Assembly: GCA_019424645.1 (NCBI GenBank)
Contig: JAHYZB010000060.1
Coordinates: forward strand, 1 to 30,303
Origin: Oxalobacter formigenes
GTDB taxonomy: Bacteria; Pseudomonadota; Gammaproteobacteria; Burkholderiales; Burkholderiaceae_D
Direction: 5' to 3'
Length of the DNA: 30,303 nucleotides
Below are positions 14,869 through 22,948 of the stretch, piece after piece. Positions within the stretch are counted from its first letter, which is position 1; each line of letters opens with the position of its first letter. The notes beneath the pieces are model-generated. The model was not told the origin of the DNA, made no database searches, and saw only the letters and a list, made by a program, of their open reading frames with translations. Both the position numbers and the translations under genes were made by a program.

Positions 14869-15627
14869 ATGCGACGTAAACTGATTGTCGGAAACTGGAA
14901 AATGAATGGCAGCCTGGCCATGAATGCCGAATTGTTAAGCGGCATCAGGGAAGGGCTGGCAGGCATTGACTGTGATCTGGCGATCTGTGTCCCGTTCCCG
15001 TATCTGTCGCAATGCCAGGCCGCACTTGAAGGAACCGATGTCGCATTGGGCTCACAGGATGTTTCTGCCCATGCGGTTGGCGCATATACAGGCCAGATTT
15101 CAACGCGTATGTTGCTGGACTTTGGTTGCAAGTATGTCATTGTCGGTCATTCGGAACGGCGTGAATACTGCAATGAGTCGGATGAACTGGTTGCCAACAA
15201 GGTTCAGCGGGCTTTGGCTGGCGGTCTGACTCCGATTGTCTGTGTCGGGGAATCCCTGTACGACAAGGAAGAAGGACTCACTGCCGAAGTGGTAGGCAGA
15301 CAGATTAATACAGTGCTGTCTGTCCTTGAAGAAAGAGAAGTTTGCGATATCGTTGTGGCTTATGAGCCGGTTTGGGCAATTGGAACAGGCAAAACACCTT
15401 CTCCAATGGCAGTCGAAGAAGTTCATGCCATGTTGCGGGAACAGATGATACGCAAGAACCCGGATGCGATAGAATGTGTCCGGATTTTGTATGGCGGCAG
15501 TATGAAACCGGCTAATGCCGAAGAATTGTTGCACATGCCTGATATCGATGGCGGACTGATCGGCGGGGCTTCGCTAAAAGCTTCCGATTTTCTGGCTATT
15601 GCCCGTCAGGCATCCAAGTTGGACTAA
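14869..15627 (+). CDS. tpiA: Triosephosphate isomerase
   Basis: Interconverts dihydroxyacetone phosphate and glyceraldehyde 3-phosphate in glycolysis and gluconeogenesis. It has 252 residues in a TIM barrel. Catalytic residues are all present: Asn9 and Lys11 (GNWKMNG), His94 (VGHSERR) and Glu166 (AYEPVWAIGTGKTP). The phosphate-binding end is YGGSMKP and GGLIGGASL. I chose ATG at 14869, preceded by GGAG; an upstream TTG in frame (14821) would add 16 residues foreign to the family and lies within the promoter. secG follows after 26 nt. The order tpiA-secG-tRNA-Leu-nuo is typical of Burkholderiales. Confidence 0.97.
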   Translation: MRRKLIVGNWKMNGSLAMNAELLSGIREGLAGIDCDLAICVPFPYLSQCQAALEGTDVALGSQDVSAHAVGAYTGQISTRMLLDFGCKYVIVGHSERREYCNESDELVANKVQRALAGGLTPIVCVGESLYDKEEGLTAEVVGRQINTVLSVLEEREVCDIVVAYEPVWAIGTGKTPSPMAVEEVHAMLREQMIRKNPDAIECVRILYGGSMKPANAEELLHMPDIDGGLIGGASLKASDFLAIARQASKLD

Positions 15628-15653
15628 CCAGTCATTAAAGGAAAAGCAGGAAA

Positions 15654-16058
15654 ATGCTGTATAACATTATTATTATCATTCAGGTCATTTCGGCACTGGT
15701 CATTATCGCCTTGGTTTTGATGCAGCAAGGTAAGGGTGCCGATATGGGCGCAGCTTTCGGCGCAGGCTCTTCCGGCAGCGGAAGTCTCTTCGGTGCTTCG
15801 GGCTCTTCCAATTTCCTCTCCAAATCGACATCCATTGCGGCGGTTGTCTTCTTTGTTTCGACTCTTGCCATGGCATATATGGGGCATAGTCGTGTATCGA
15901 CACAGAGTGGCATTATCGAAAAACTGCAATCTGCACCGGTCGCTCCAGTGGAACAGCCGAAGGCTCCGGAACCAGCGATGAGCAAGGACGCTTCAGGCGC
16001 TGCTGCCATTCCTGGAGCAACCCAGCCAATGGAACAGGGTAAAAATACATCAAAATAA
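15654..16058 (+). CDS. secG: Preprotein translocase subunit SecG
   Basis: Small inner-membrane subunit of the SecYEG channel, which helps SecA-driven protein export. It has 134 residues. Two membrane helices are visible at about residues 3-23 and 55-76. Between them lies the conserved VLMQQGKGADMGAAFG followed by a Gly/Ser-rich loop. The tail after residue 90 is Pro/Ala-rich and low in complexity, as in other betaproteobacterial SecG proteins. ATG at 15654 has AGGA upstream. It is co-transcribed with tpiA; the tRNA gene downstream has its own promoter. Confidence 0.95.
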   Translation: MLYNIIIIIQVISALVIIALVLMQQGKGADMGAAFGAGSSGSGSLFGASGSSNFLSKSTSIAAVVFFVSTLAMAYMGHSRVSTQSGIIEKLQSAPVAPVEQPKAPEPAMSKDASGAAAIPGATQPMEQGKNTSK

Positions 16059-16089
16059 AAAATATTACCGTTGCTGAACGCATAAAAAC

Positions 16090-16118
16090 TTGATGAAAAG
16101 GACGGTTGTTGAGATAAT
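16090..16118 (+). promoter_or_regulatory. Promoter of tRNA-Leu
   Basis: TTGATG (16090-16095) and GATAAT (16113-16118) are 17 bp apart, placing the transcription start about 5 nt before the tRNA. Confidence 0.6.
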
Positions 16119-16129
16119 CTCACTCTTAT

Positions 16130-16214
16130 GCCGACGTGGTGGAATTGGTAGACACGCTATCTTGAGGGGGTAGTGGCGAAAGTCGTGCGAGTTCAAGTCT
16201 CGCCGTCGGCACCA
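16130..16214 (+). tRNA. tRNA-Leu (GAG)
   Basis: An 85-nt class II tRNA with encoded CCA. The acceptor arms GCCGACG and CGTCGGC pair perfectly. The anticodon stem CTATC/GGTAG encloses the loop TTGAGGG, giving anticodon GAG, which reads CUC and CUU leucine codons. A long variable arm (TGGCGAAAGTCG) and the T-arm GAGTTCAAGTCTC are present. Its place after tpiA-secG and before nuo is conserved in Burkholderiales. Confidence 0.97.
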
Positions 16215-16230
16215 ATCAGATTGAAGAAAG

Positions 16231-16264
16231 CCATATGAGCAAATCGCTTATATGGTTTTTTTTT
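16231..16264 (+). terminator. Terminator after tRNA-Leu
   Basis: CCATATGAGC (16231-16240) pairs with GCTTATATGG (16246-16255) with one G-T pair and a 5-nt loop, followed by nine T. It cuts the tRNA transcript off from the accessory genes downstream. Confidence 0.88.
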
Positions 16265-16340
16265 AATTTGTTCATGACTGATTGTTCAAAAAGAGGCGAG
16301 ACGTTACAAAAAACATTGAATTGTTTTAGGTTTTTTGTTT

Positions 16341-16368
16341 TTGAAAAGATACGTTTTGGCGATATTTA
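16341..16368 (+). promoter_or_regulatory. Candidate promoter of the phosphoethanolamine transferase gene
   Basis: TTGAAA (16341-16346) and TATTTA (16363-16368) are 16 bp apart in the AT-rich stretch between the tRNA terminator and the gene. The leader would be about 95 nt. No other signal was seen in 16265-16467. Confidence 0.35.
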
Positions 16369-16467
16369 TATGAGATTTTCATAATTATCCAAGTTTGGTT
16401 TTATTAACTGTGAAAATAGGATTCCAGGTAAGTACAATCTTCGTTTTTTACTTTTTATCGTGCTATC

Positions 16468-18074
16468 GTGAAAATAATACTTCTGTTGGTCTTTCGATTG
16501 CTAATAGGGTTTGTTTGCCTCTTTTGTGGATTTGTACTTGGTCTTGTATCAGGTTATGAACTGCTTCGCCTCAGTATGTGGTTGTTGCTGATGACATGTG
16601 GTATTTCGGGTCTGTTTCTGGTTTTCGGACGGCAGCGCCTGTCTTCATGGTCCATGATAGCTATCTGGGCGTATTTTTTCTGGATGTGTCCGCAAGAGGA
16701 TTCAGCCGGCTTTATTTTGGTTTCAGGCCAAATCCGGCAGACCTCTTTACCACACTTGTGAATACGTCTCTGCAGGAAGCCTATAACTTTCTTTACGGGA
16801 ACTGGCATTCCCTGATCGTTTCAGTCTTTTTTTATTGTATTTCACTGACATTGCTCATTTTTGCCGAACGAAAACTAGGGCAACGATTTGATATAAGCAC
16901 ATCGGATAGATCCGGTTTGCCACTGAAAATCATTTTCGGTTTTTTTTGTTTTTTATTTATCGTTTTACATGCTTTATCTGCCATGCGCCGAGAGAGTCCG
17001 ATAACTTTTTGGTCGAATCAGTATAAGGAATACCAGAATCGTATGAGTGAACTGGTTCAACTGAGAAAGAACCGGACAGTTCATCAAAATGGTTTTCAAA
17101 GCCGTTATAACGGTAAGGAAACAAGCAGAACGGTTGTTTTGGTCATTGGGGAAAGTGCCAATCGCAACGATATGTCCGTTTACGGATATTCAAGGGATAC
17201 CACGCCGGAAATGAACCGTCTTCGGAATCAGATCATGGTGTTCAAGGATGTCATCTCTGCCAGTTACATGACGGCTCCATCGCTTGCCATGGCGTTGACA
17301 CCAGCAGATAAACAAAATAAAGATGGCTGGCAAAATCTTCCAGACATCATCACGATTGCCAGAAAAGCCGGATATAAAACCTTCTGGTTATCGAATCAGA
17401 ATGCGACCGATGGTTTGCTGACACTGATAGCGGAAGGTGCAGATGTTCATCATTTTTACAATCATGGTGACATCATTTCTCAAAGCCCTTATGACGATAT
17501 TTTATTGAAACCTTATCAGGAAGCTCTTCAAGATCCTGCACCTCTGAAGTTAATCATTGTTCATTTGTTGGGCAGCCATTTTCATTACAAGCTTCGCTAT
17601 CCTGAAAAATATGCGCGCTTTGACAGCAATGACGATCAAATTGCCCGTGAGATGAAAAAAGCCGGACGACCAGACTGGATGGTCGCAAAACGTAATGAAT
17701 ACGACAATTCAATCTTATTTACAGATGTCATCTGGTCTCAAATGACACAGAATCTTTTTTCATCTGTCACTGGAAAAAATTCAGGAAAGGGCGCTGCGTT
17801 GCTTTACTTTTCCGATCATGGGCAAGAAGTAGGACATTACCGTGATCATGGGGGACCATCAAAATCGGATAAAAGCGGATGGGAAGTGCCGATGGTACTG
17901 ATGACCAGCGATAAATTGACAATTCCGAAACCCCAACTTGAAAATCGGGCCTTTCAGACAGACAGGCTTGACTCGACCATATTGGGACTTCTGAAAATCA
18001 CAACGCCGTTTTATCATAATTCAGATGATATCTTGAGCGAGAGTTACAAGGTTAGAGAACGGTCGATGGAATGA
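16468..18074 (+). CDS. Phosphoethanolamine transferase (EptA/CptA-type), frame split at T6
   Basis: Inner-membrane enzyme family that adds phosphoethanolamine from phosphatidylethanolamine to lipid A or core sugar, often giving polymyxin resistance. Two frames are needed. GTG 16468 starts a frame with three membrane helices (residues 1-71) that leaves homology at TATTTTTTC (16672-16680). The frame one base back continues directly as LDVSARGFSRLYFG. The joined product is 535 residues, normal for the family. The second frame holds two more helices, GESANRNDMSVYGY (Ser aligns with the EptA Thr nucleophile), the metal-site HLLGSHFH and SDHGQEVGHYRDHGG. If only the second frame is used (ATG 16578, 498 residues), its first ~35 residues are not family-like. 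Could be a pseudogene, a sequence error, a phase-variable gene or -1 frameshifting. Confidence 0.85.
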
Positions 18075-18077
18075 AAT

Positions 18078-18367
18078 CCGTGTTTGCAGAAAAGTGTCTG
18101 AACCTGACAGCCCGGTTCCAGATGAGAGTAATGATGAGGCTTGCCATTGTTTATTACTATGGGTCAGAAAGATATATTCGAATGGTATTTTAAGTTGTCT
18201 GATAAAAAGAAGTTTTTCTCAGATCGCTAAAATCTCCGTGCCTTTTCGTAGCCAGAAGAAATGGTCTATGAAATGGATTGAGATTCAAAAATACGCAAAA
18301 ATTTTATCCATCCTTAAAAAATACTTACTTGAGTTCGCAAGTGTTTGAAGGTTGCTGACGGAAATGC
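18078..18367. other. Gap between convergent accessory genes
   Basis: About 290 nt between the transferase and Sel1 genes. A GTG-initiated 84-codon frame at 18094-18348 has no ribosome site and no recognisable features. CTGATAAAAA and TTTTTCTCAG near 18199-18222 form a weak AT-rich hairpin; no convincing terminator was seen. Confidence 0.5.
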
Positions 18368-19027
18368 TCAGAATTTTTTTTCGAGGAAAGACATTGCCGA
18401 TGGATTGCCCTGTTTGGCTGCTTTTAGCAGCCATTCATAAGCCTCGTTTTTATCAGTTTGAATTCCATACCCTGTAAAGTAGCGATAGCCAATCTGGAAT
18501 TGGGCGTCAGGGATGCCGTTATAGGCTGCCTTGAGAAACCAGTCTGCCGCTTTATATGGATTTTGAGAGACGCCACATCCATTTGAGTAAAGCTGCCCAA
18601 GAGCATATTCAGCTGGTGCGTAATGTTTGCCTGCTGCTTTTTTATACCAGAAATAAGCCTGTCTGCAATTCTGTTGAATTCCCAAACCGTTTTTATAAAT
18701 ATTCCCAAGATTATATTGTGCTCCGGCATCTTCTTTTTCTGCTGCATGCATGAACCACTTCCTGGCTGCCTGATAATCCCTGTTTACCCCTTTTCCTTGC
18801 AGGTATATGCGTCCGAGATTGTACTGCGCATCCCGATCGCCATTTTCAGCATGAGACAGGAGTTTTTGATGAATCTGGGTATGTTGACTATCGTGATCAG
18901 ACGTTTCGGTTGTCGTATGCGTTTGCGCGAACGACGAAGCTGAAATGGTCAAAAAAACAACATTGAAAATCACCCATTTTACTTTATAAAAAAAATGACT
19001 TTTCAAGCGATAAAAACGGCTTTTCAT
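18368..19027 (-). CDS. Secreted Sel1-repeat protein
   Basis: A 219-residue protein with a basic, hydrophobic N-terminal signal peptide cut after about residue 34 (SSFA-Q), so it is probably periplasmic. Four Sel1-like (TPR-type) repeats follow. Their cores are DAQYNLGRIYLQGKGV, GAQYNLGNIYKNGLGI, PAEYALGQLYSNGCGV and DAQFQIGYRYFTGYGI, each with a second helix of the A-x-W/Y-F/L-x-K-A-A type. Such repeats mediate protein-protein contacts; the partner is unknown. I chose ATG at 19027, which starts the signal peptide; a TTG 54 nt upstream would bury it. It is divergent from the XRE regulator and shares the CTACGAT operator region, so is probably controlled by it. Confidence 0.88.
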   Translation of the reverse strand: MKSRFYRLKSHFFYKVKWVIFNVVFLTISASSFAQTHTTTETSDHDSQHTQIHQKLLSHAENGDRDAQYNLGRIYLQGKGVNRDYQAARKWFMHAAEKEDAGAQYNLGNIYKNGLGIQQNCRQAYFWYKKAAGKHYAPAEYALGQLYSNGCGVSQNPYKAADWFLKAAYNGIPDAQFQIGYRYFTGYGIQTDKNEAYEWLLKAAKQGNPSAMSFLEKKF

Positions 19028-19089
19028 AGTATCTCTCAGGCAACCTTCTTCGGCAGGACATTTTTTCCTGAAAAATATCAACAGGAGTT

Positions 19090-19177
19090 TTGATCTTTAT
19101 CTACGATACTACGATAAACGTAGTATCGTCTGCAAGCAAAAATTACGATGATCGTAGCCAACTGAAAGAGCTACGAT
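19090..19177. promoter_or_regulatory. Divergent promoter and CTACGAT operator array
   Basis: A perfect 11-bp inverted repeat ACGATACTACG (19103-19113) / CGTAGTATCGT (19119-19129) is followed by a 6-bp inverted repeat TACGAT/ATCGTA (19144-19156). CTACGAT occurs at 19101, 19109 and 19171, TTACGAT at 19143, and the reverse ATCGTAG at 19151. The plus-strand promoter TTGATC (19090-19095), 17 bp, GATAAA (19113-19118) is overlapped by the large repeat. A minus-strand promoter TTGCTT (19139-19134), 17 bp, TATCGT (19116-19111) is overlapped too. The last copy covers the XRE start codon. This fits autorepression by the XRE protein and control of the Sel1 gene. Confidence 0.75.
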
Positions 19178-19508
19178 GCACGAATCGCCTAAAAAATATA
19201 TTCCACTTTTTTCGCGTCGTTTAAAAGACGCGAGAATAAAAGCGGGGTTCTCCCAGAAACGGCTTGGAATACAGGCCGGCATAGACGAGTTCGTAGCCAG
19301 TACGCGCATCAACCGTTATGAAAAGGGAGTTCATCAGGCTGATGAGGCCACGGCTGTTCTGTTGGCGCGTGTTCTGGATGTTCCACTAGCCTATTTTTAT
19401 GCTGAAGACGACTGTCTTGCGGAAATGATACTGGGCTTTTGCCAGTTGAACCGGGCGGAAAAAAATGAAGTGCTTGATCTGGTGCAGAAGAAACTGAAAC
19501 CGGAGTAA
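19176..19508 (+). CDS. XRE-family helix-turn-helix regulator
   Basis: A 110-residue DNA-binding protein. The helix-turn-helix spans about residues 13-70 (RRLKDARIKAGFSQKRLGIQ, then RINRYEKG), with the GIDEFVAS insert between the helices typical of a betaproteobacterial subgroup. VLDVPLAYFYAEDD follows, and the C-terminal helices probably dimerise. ATG at 19176 has GAAAGAG upstream. It is divergent from the Sel1 gene across a region packed with CTACGAT repeats, so autoregulation is likely. It lies 33 nt before the nuo promoter, so read-through into nuo is possible. Confidence 0.9.
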   Translation: MHESPKKYIPLFSRRLKDARIKAGFSQKRLGIQAGIDEFVASTRINRYEKGVHQADEATAVLLARVLDVPLAYFYAEDDCLAEMILGFCQLNRAEKNEVLDLVQKKLKPE

Positions 19509-19541
19509 GAGTGAATTCTCTCTTGCTCACCTTCATGGTTT

Positions 19542-19570
19542 TTGAGGAAAATCCATTTTCGGTGTATCAT
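19542..19570 (+). promoter_or_regulatory. Promoter of the nuo operon
   Basis: TTGAGG (19542-19547) and TATCAT (19565-19570) are 17 bp apart. The leader to nuoA would be about 150 nt. It contains a 44-codon frame (19582-19716) without a clear ribosome site, which I do not call a gene. Confidence 0.55.
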
Positions 19571-19724
19571 AGAGCTTTAGTATGTTTGCTAAACGTTTCC
19601 TGAGTCGCTTCGGTTCGGTTTCATCTTTTTTCAACAAGATCCAGACTGAATTGTCCTTCGGAAATTCGCGCCATATGGGTGGGCCTGGCCTGTCTTTCAA
19701 CATTTCCTGTGTTTAAGCCTGAAC

Positions 19725-20084
19725 GTGAACCTAGAAAATTACTTCCCCGTTCTGCTTTTTCTTCTGGTTGCATTGTTTTTCGGTGTTTTTTCCCTGTTTC
19801 TCGGGAGAATTCTTGCGCCTCATCGTCCGGATGCGGAAAAGAATTCCCCATATGAATGCGGGATCGCGCCCTTCGACGATGCCCGGATGAAATTTGACGT
19901 TCGCTTTTACCTGATCGCCATTCTTTTCATTCTTTTCGATCTGGAAACAGCTTTCCTTTTTCCCTGGGCTTCTGCCATGAAGGATCTGGGTTGGGAAGCT
20001 TTTGTCGCGATCATGATTTTTCTGGCGGAACTGGTGGCAGGTTTCTGGTACATATGGAAAAAAGGAGCGCTGAATTGGGAATAA
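19725..20084 (+). CDS. nuoA: NADH-quinone oxidoreductase subunit A
   Basis: Membrane subunit of respiratory complex I. It has 119 residues and three membrane helices (about 7-29, 61-82 and 88-110). The loop PYECGIAPFDDARMKFDVRF after the first helix is the conserved NuoA motif near the quinone site; FDLETAFLFPW follows. The start is GTG at 19725; the next Met lies well inside the protein. It is the first gene of the nuo operon, 18 nt before nuoB. Confidence 0.96.
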   Translation: MNLENYFPVLLFLLVALFFGVFSLFLGRILAPHRPDAEKNSPYECGIAPFDDARMKFDVRFYLIAILFILFDLETAFLFPWASAMKDLGWEAFVAIMIFLAELVAGFWYIWKKGALNWE

Positions 20085-20102
20085 GCGCAAAGGGAGAAAC
20101 CT

Positions 20103-20582
20103 GTGGCGATTGAAGGTTTGATGGACAAGGGATTTGTCACAACGACACTCGATACAGCCATCAACTGGCTGCGGACCGGGTCTGTATGGCCCGTGACGTT
20201 TGGCCTGGCCTGTTGCGCTATCGAGATGATGCACAGCAGTATGCCGCGCTACGATATGGACCGTTTCGGCACTTTCTTCCGTGCCAGCCCGCGCCAGTCC
20301 GATCTGATGATCGTGGCCGGTACGCTCTGTAACAAGATGGCTCCGGCTCTTCGCAAGGTGTATGACCAGATGGCTGAACCGCGTTGGGTCGTGTCGATGG
20401 GGTCCTGTGCCAATGGAGGCGGTTATTATCACGATTCCTATTCTGTCGTCAGGGGCTGCGACAAGATCGTTCCGGTCGATATTTACGTTCCCGGTTGTCC
20501 ACCGACAGCCGAGGCTTTACTGTATGCGCTGATCCAGTTAAGAACGAAAATCAAGCGTACGAGCACGATTGCGCGTCAGTAG
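20103..20582 (+). CDS. nuoB: NADH-quinone oxidoreductase subunit B
   Basis: Peripheral-arm subunit carrying 4Fe-4S cluster N2, the last electron carrier before quinone. It has 159 residues. The ligands are Cys37 and Cys38 (GLACCAIEM), Cys102 (GSCANGG) and Cys132 (GCPP). GTG start at 20103, with GGGAG upstream. Confidence 0.97.
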   Translation: MAIEGLMDKGFVTTTLDTAINWLRTGSVWPVTFGLACCAIEMMHSSMPRYDMDRFGTFFRASPRQSDLMIVAGTLCNKMAPALRKVYDQMAEPRWVVSMGSCANGGGYYHDSYSVVRGCDKIVPVDIYVPGCPPTAEALLYALIQLRTKIKRTSTIARQ

Positions 20583-20593
20583 GATAAAAATAT

Positions 20594-21196
20594 ATGCGAA
20601 GAAATCCTGCACAATTGATCGAGATCCTGCGCGCCGTTTTCGGTGAGCGTATCAGCCATTTAAGTGAAGATTTCGGTGAAGTGACGCTTGTGATTGGCAA
20701 ATCCGATTATCTCGAATTGATGAAAACGCTGAAAGACGCTCCGGAATTGCAATTTTCCGAACTGATCGATCTGTGCGGTATCGATTATGCCGGTTACAAC
20801 AATGATCCGGACGGGATGAAAGGAAAACGTTTTGCTGTCGTCTCACATCTCCTTTCCCTGGAATTCAACTGTCGTCTGAGAGTACGTGTGTTCGCTGAAG
20901 ATGAACAGATGCCATCGGTTCCCTCCATTGTCGATATCTGGCCTTCAGCCAACTGGTTCGAGCGGGAAGCGTTCGATCTGTACGGTATCCTGTTCGACGG
21001 ACACCCTGATTTGCGTCGTATCCTGACCGATTATGGTTTTGTCGGTCATCCATTCCGGAAGGATTTCCCGATTCAGGGTTACGTCGAAATGCGTTACGAC
21101 GAAGATCAGAAGAGGGTGGTTTACCAGCCCGTTACCATCGAACCTCGCGAAATCACGCCGCGCGTGATCCGTGATGATAAATTCGGGAGCCAATGA
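20594..21196 (+). CDS. nuoC: NADH-quinone oxidoreductase subunit C
   Basis: Peripheral-arm subunit (30-kDa type) that packs against NuoD. It has 200 residues and is a separate gene here, not the NuoCD fusion of E. coli. The signature runs from WFEREAFDLYGILFDGHPDL to RRILTDYGFVGHPFRKDFP. AGGA lies eight bases before ATG 20594. The stop overlaps the nuoD start by 4 nt. Confidence 0.97.
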   Translation: MRRNPAQLIEILRAVFGERISHLSEDFGEVTLVIGKSDYLELMKTLKDAPELQFSELIDLCGIDYAGYNNDPDGMKGKRFAVVSHLLSLEFNCRLRVRVFAEDEQMPSVPSIVDIWPSANWFEREAFDLYGILFDGHPDLRRILTDYGFVGHPFRKDFPIQGYVEMRYDEDQKRVVYQPVTIEPREITPRVIRDDKFGSQ

Positions 21197-22449
21197 TGGC
21201 CGAGATTCGCAATTACACCATCAATTTCGGGCCTCAACATCCATCCGCGCATGGCGTGCTGCGGTTGATCCTTGAACTCGATGGCGAAACGATCGTCCGC
21301 GCCGATCCACATATCGGCATGCTTCATCGTGCAACCGAAAAACTGGCAGAAGAGCGGACATATCTGCAGGCATTACCGTATATGGACAGGCTCGATTACG
21401 TCTCGATGATGTGCAGCGAACACGCGTACGTGATGGCGCTTGAGAAAATGCTGGGGCTTGAAGTGCCGATTCGCGCGCAATACATACGTGTCATGTTTGA
21501 CGAAATCACCCGGCTGTTGAGCCACTTGCTCTGGCTGGGTTCGCAGGCTCTGGATATGGGCGCGATGGCGGTCATCCTGTATGCATTCCGGGAACGGGAA
21601 GATTTGATGGACTGCTATGAAGCGGCCAGTGGTGCACGTATGCATGCTGCCTATTACCGTCCGGGTGGCGTCAGCCAGGATCTGCCGGATTCGATGCCGA
21701 AATTCAAAAAGACGAAATTCCAGAGCGACAAGCGTATCAGGACCTTGAATGCCAACCGGGAAGGTTCCCTGCTCGATTTTATCGAGGATTTCACGAACCG
21801 TTTCCCGAAATGTGTGGATGAATATGAAACCCTGTTGACGGAAAACCGGATATGGAAACAACGGTTGGTCGGTGTCGGCGTCATTTCTCCGGAAGATGCG
21901 CTGGCAGCAGGTTTTACCGGCCCGATGCTTCGCGGTTCAGGTGTTGAATGGGATTTGAGGAAAAAGCAGCCTTATGCCGTTTATGACAAAATGGATTTTG
22001 CCATTCCTGTCGGCAGGGAAGGGGACTGTTACGACCGCTATCTGGTCAGGGTCGAGGAGATGCGCCAGTCCAACCGGATTATCCGGCAGTGCGTGGACTG
22101 GCTGAGACAGAATCCGGGGCCGATCAAATCGGACGATTACAGGGTTTCGACGCCACCACGGGCGAAAATGAAAGCTGGAATGGAAGAAATGATTCATCAT
22201 TTCAAGCTGTTTACGGAAGGTTTTCATTTGCCGAAAGGGGAAATCTATTCGGCTGTTGAAGCGCCCAAAGGGGAGTTCGGGATTTATATGGTGTCAGATG
22301 GTGCCAACAAGCCATTCAGGATGAAAATACGCGCTCCGTCTTTCGTGCACTTGCAGGGGCTGGAACAGTTGGTCAAGGGGCATTTGATTGCCGATGCGGT
22401 TGCCGTGATCGGCAGTATTGATATTGTGTTCGGTGAAGTGGACCGCTAG
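21193..22449 (+). CDS. nuoD: NADH-quinone oxidoreductase subunit D
   Basis: The 49-kDa-type subunit that forms much of the quinone-binding cavity with NuoB. It has 418 residues. The N-terminus YTINFGPQHPSAHGVLRLIL holds the quinone-site histidines; DPHIGMLHRATEKLAE follows, and the C-terminus ends in IDIVFGEVDR. The start ATG overlaps the nuoC stop (ATGA); the next codon is also ATG, so the exact start is uncertain by one residue. Confidence 0.97.
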   Translation: MMAEIRNYTINFGPQHPSAHGVLRLILELDGETIVRADPHIGMLHRATEKLAEERTYLQALPYMDRLDYVSMMCSEHAYVMALEKMLGLEVPIRAQYIRVMFDEITRLLSHLLWLGSQALDMGAMAVILYAFREREDLMDCYEAASGARMHAAYYRPGGVSQDLPDSMPKFKKTKFQSDKRIRTLNANREGSLLDFIEDFTNRFPKCVDEYETLLTENRIWKQRLVGVGVISPEDALAAGFTGPMLRGSGVEWDLRKKQPYAVYDKMDFAIPVGREGDCYDRYLVRVEEMRQSNRIIRQCVDWLRQNPGPIKSDDYRVSTPPRAKMKAGMEEMIHHFKLFTEGFHLPKGEIYSAVEAPKGEFGIYMVSDGANKPFRMKIRAPSFVHLQGLEQLVKGHLIADAVAVIGSIDIVFGEVDR

Positions 22450-22468
22450 AAAATATGACAGGTGAAAC

Positions 22469-22948
22469 ATGGGCTTGAGTGAGGAATCTTACCGGAAAAT
22501 CGACAGGGAACTGGAAAAGTTCCCGGCGACCAAAAAACGGTCGGCAGCTATTGCCGCCCTGACGGTGGCACAGGATGAAAAAGGATGGCTCTCGCCTGAA
22601 GTCATCAGGGAAGTGGCCGATTATCTCGGTTTGCCTGCGATAGCGGTTGGCGAAGTCGCCAGCTTTTACAGCATGTTCAATACCAGTCCCGTCGGCAAGT
22701 ACAAGATCGCTGTATGTTCGAACCTGCCTTGTGAAATGACGGGAAGCGATCAGGCTGCAGAGTATCTCAAGCAGAAGCTCGGGATCGAATTTGGTGAAAC
22801 GACGCCGGACGGCCTCTTCACGCTTGTGGCAAGCGAATGCATGGGCGCATGCGGAGATGGCCCGGTCATTATGGTGAACAACAAGAATATGCGTATGCGC
22901 ATGACGAACGACAAGATCGACAGACTTCTGGAGGAATTGAAGCAATGA
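22469..22948 (+). CDS. nuoE: NADH-quinone oxidoreductase subunit E
   Basis: The 24-kDa-type subunit with 2Fe-2S cluster N1a, beside the FMN site. It has 159 residues. The ligands are Cys83 and Cys88 (CSNLPC) and Cys124 and Cys128 (CMGAC). The N-terminal helical domain includes LTVAQDEKGWLSPEVI. ATG at 22469; the stop overlaps the nuoF start by 4 nt. Confidence 0.97.
   Translation: MGLSEESYRKIDRELEKFPATKKRSAAIAALTVAQDEKGWLSPEVIREVADYLGLPAIAVGEVASFYSMFNTSPVGKYKIAVCSNLPCEMTGSDQAAEYLKQKLGIEFGETTPDGLFTLVASECMGACGDGPVIMVNNKNMRMRMTNDKIDRLLEELKQ

Noticed and set aside
16578..16679. ATG 16578 as the true start of the phosphoethanolamine transferase
   Set aside because: The first 34 residues from this start do not look like the family and lose three membrane helices that the overlapping frame supplies.
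18094..18348. An 84-codon plus-strand frame after the transferase gene
   Set aside because: GTG start without a ribosome site, no recognisable domain, and composition like non-coding DNA.
16195..19540. Integrase-type attachment repeats at the tRNA-Leu end
   Set aside because: No second copy of the tRNA 3' end was found before nuoA and no integrase gene is present.
19731..20432. A 233-codon minus-strand frame opposite nuoA and nuoB
   Set aside because: It is the complement of two certain nuo genes and shows no family features.
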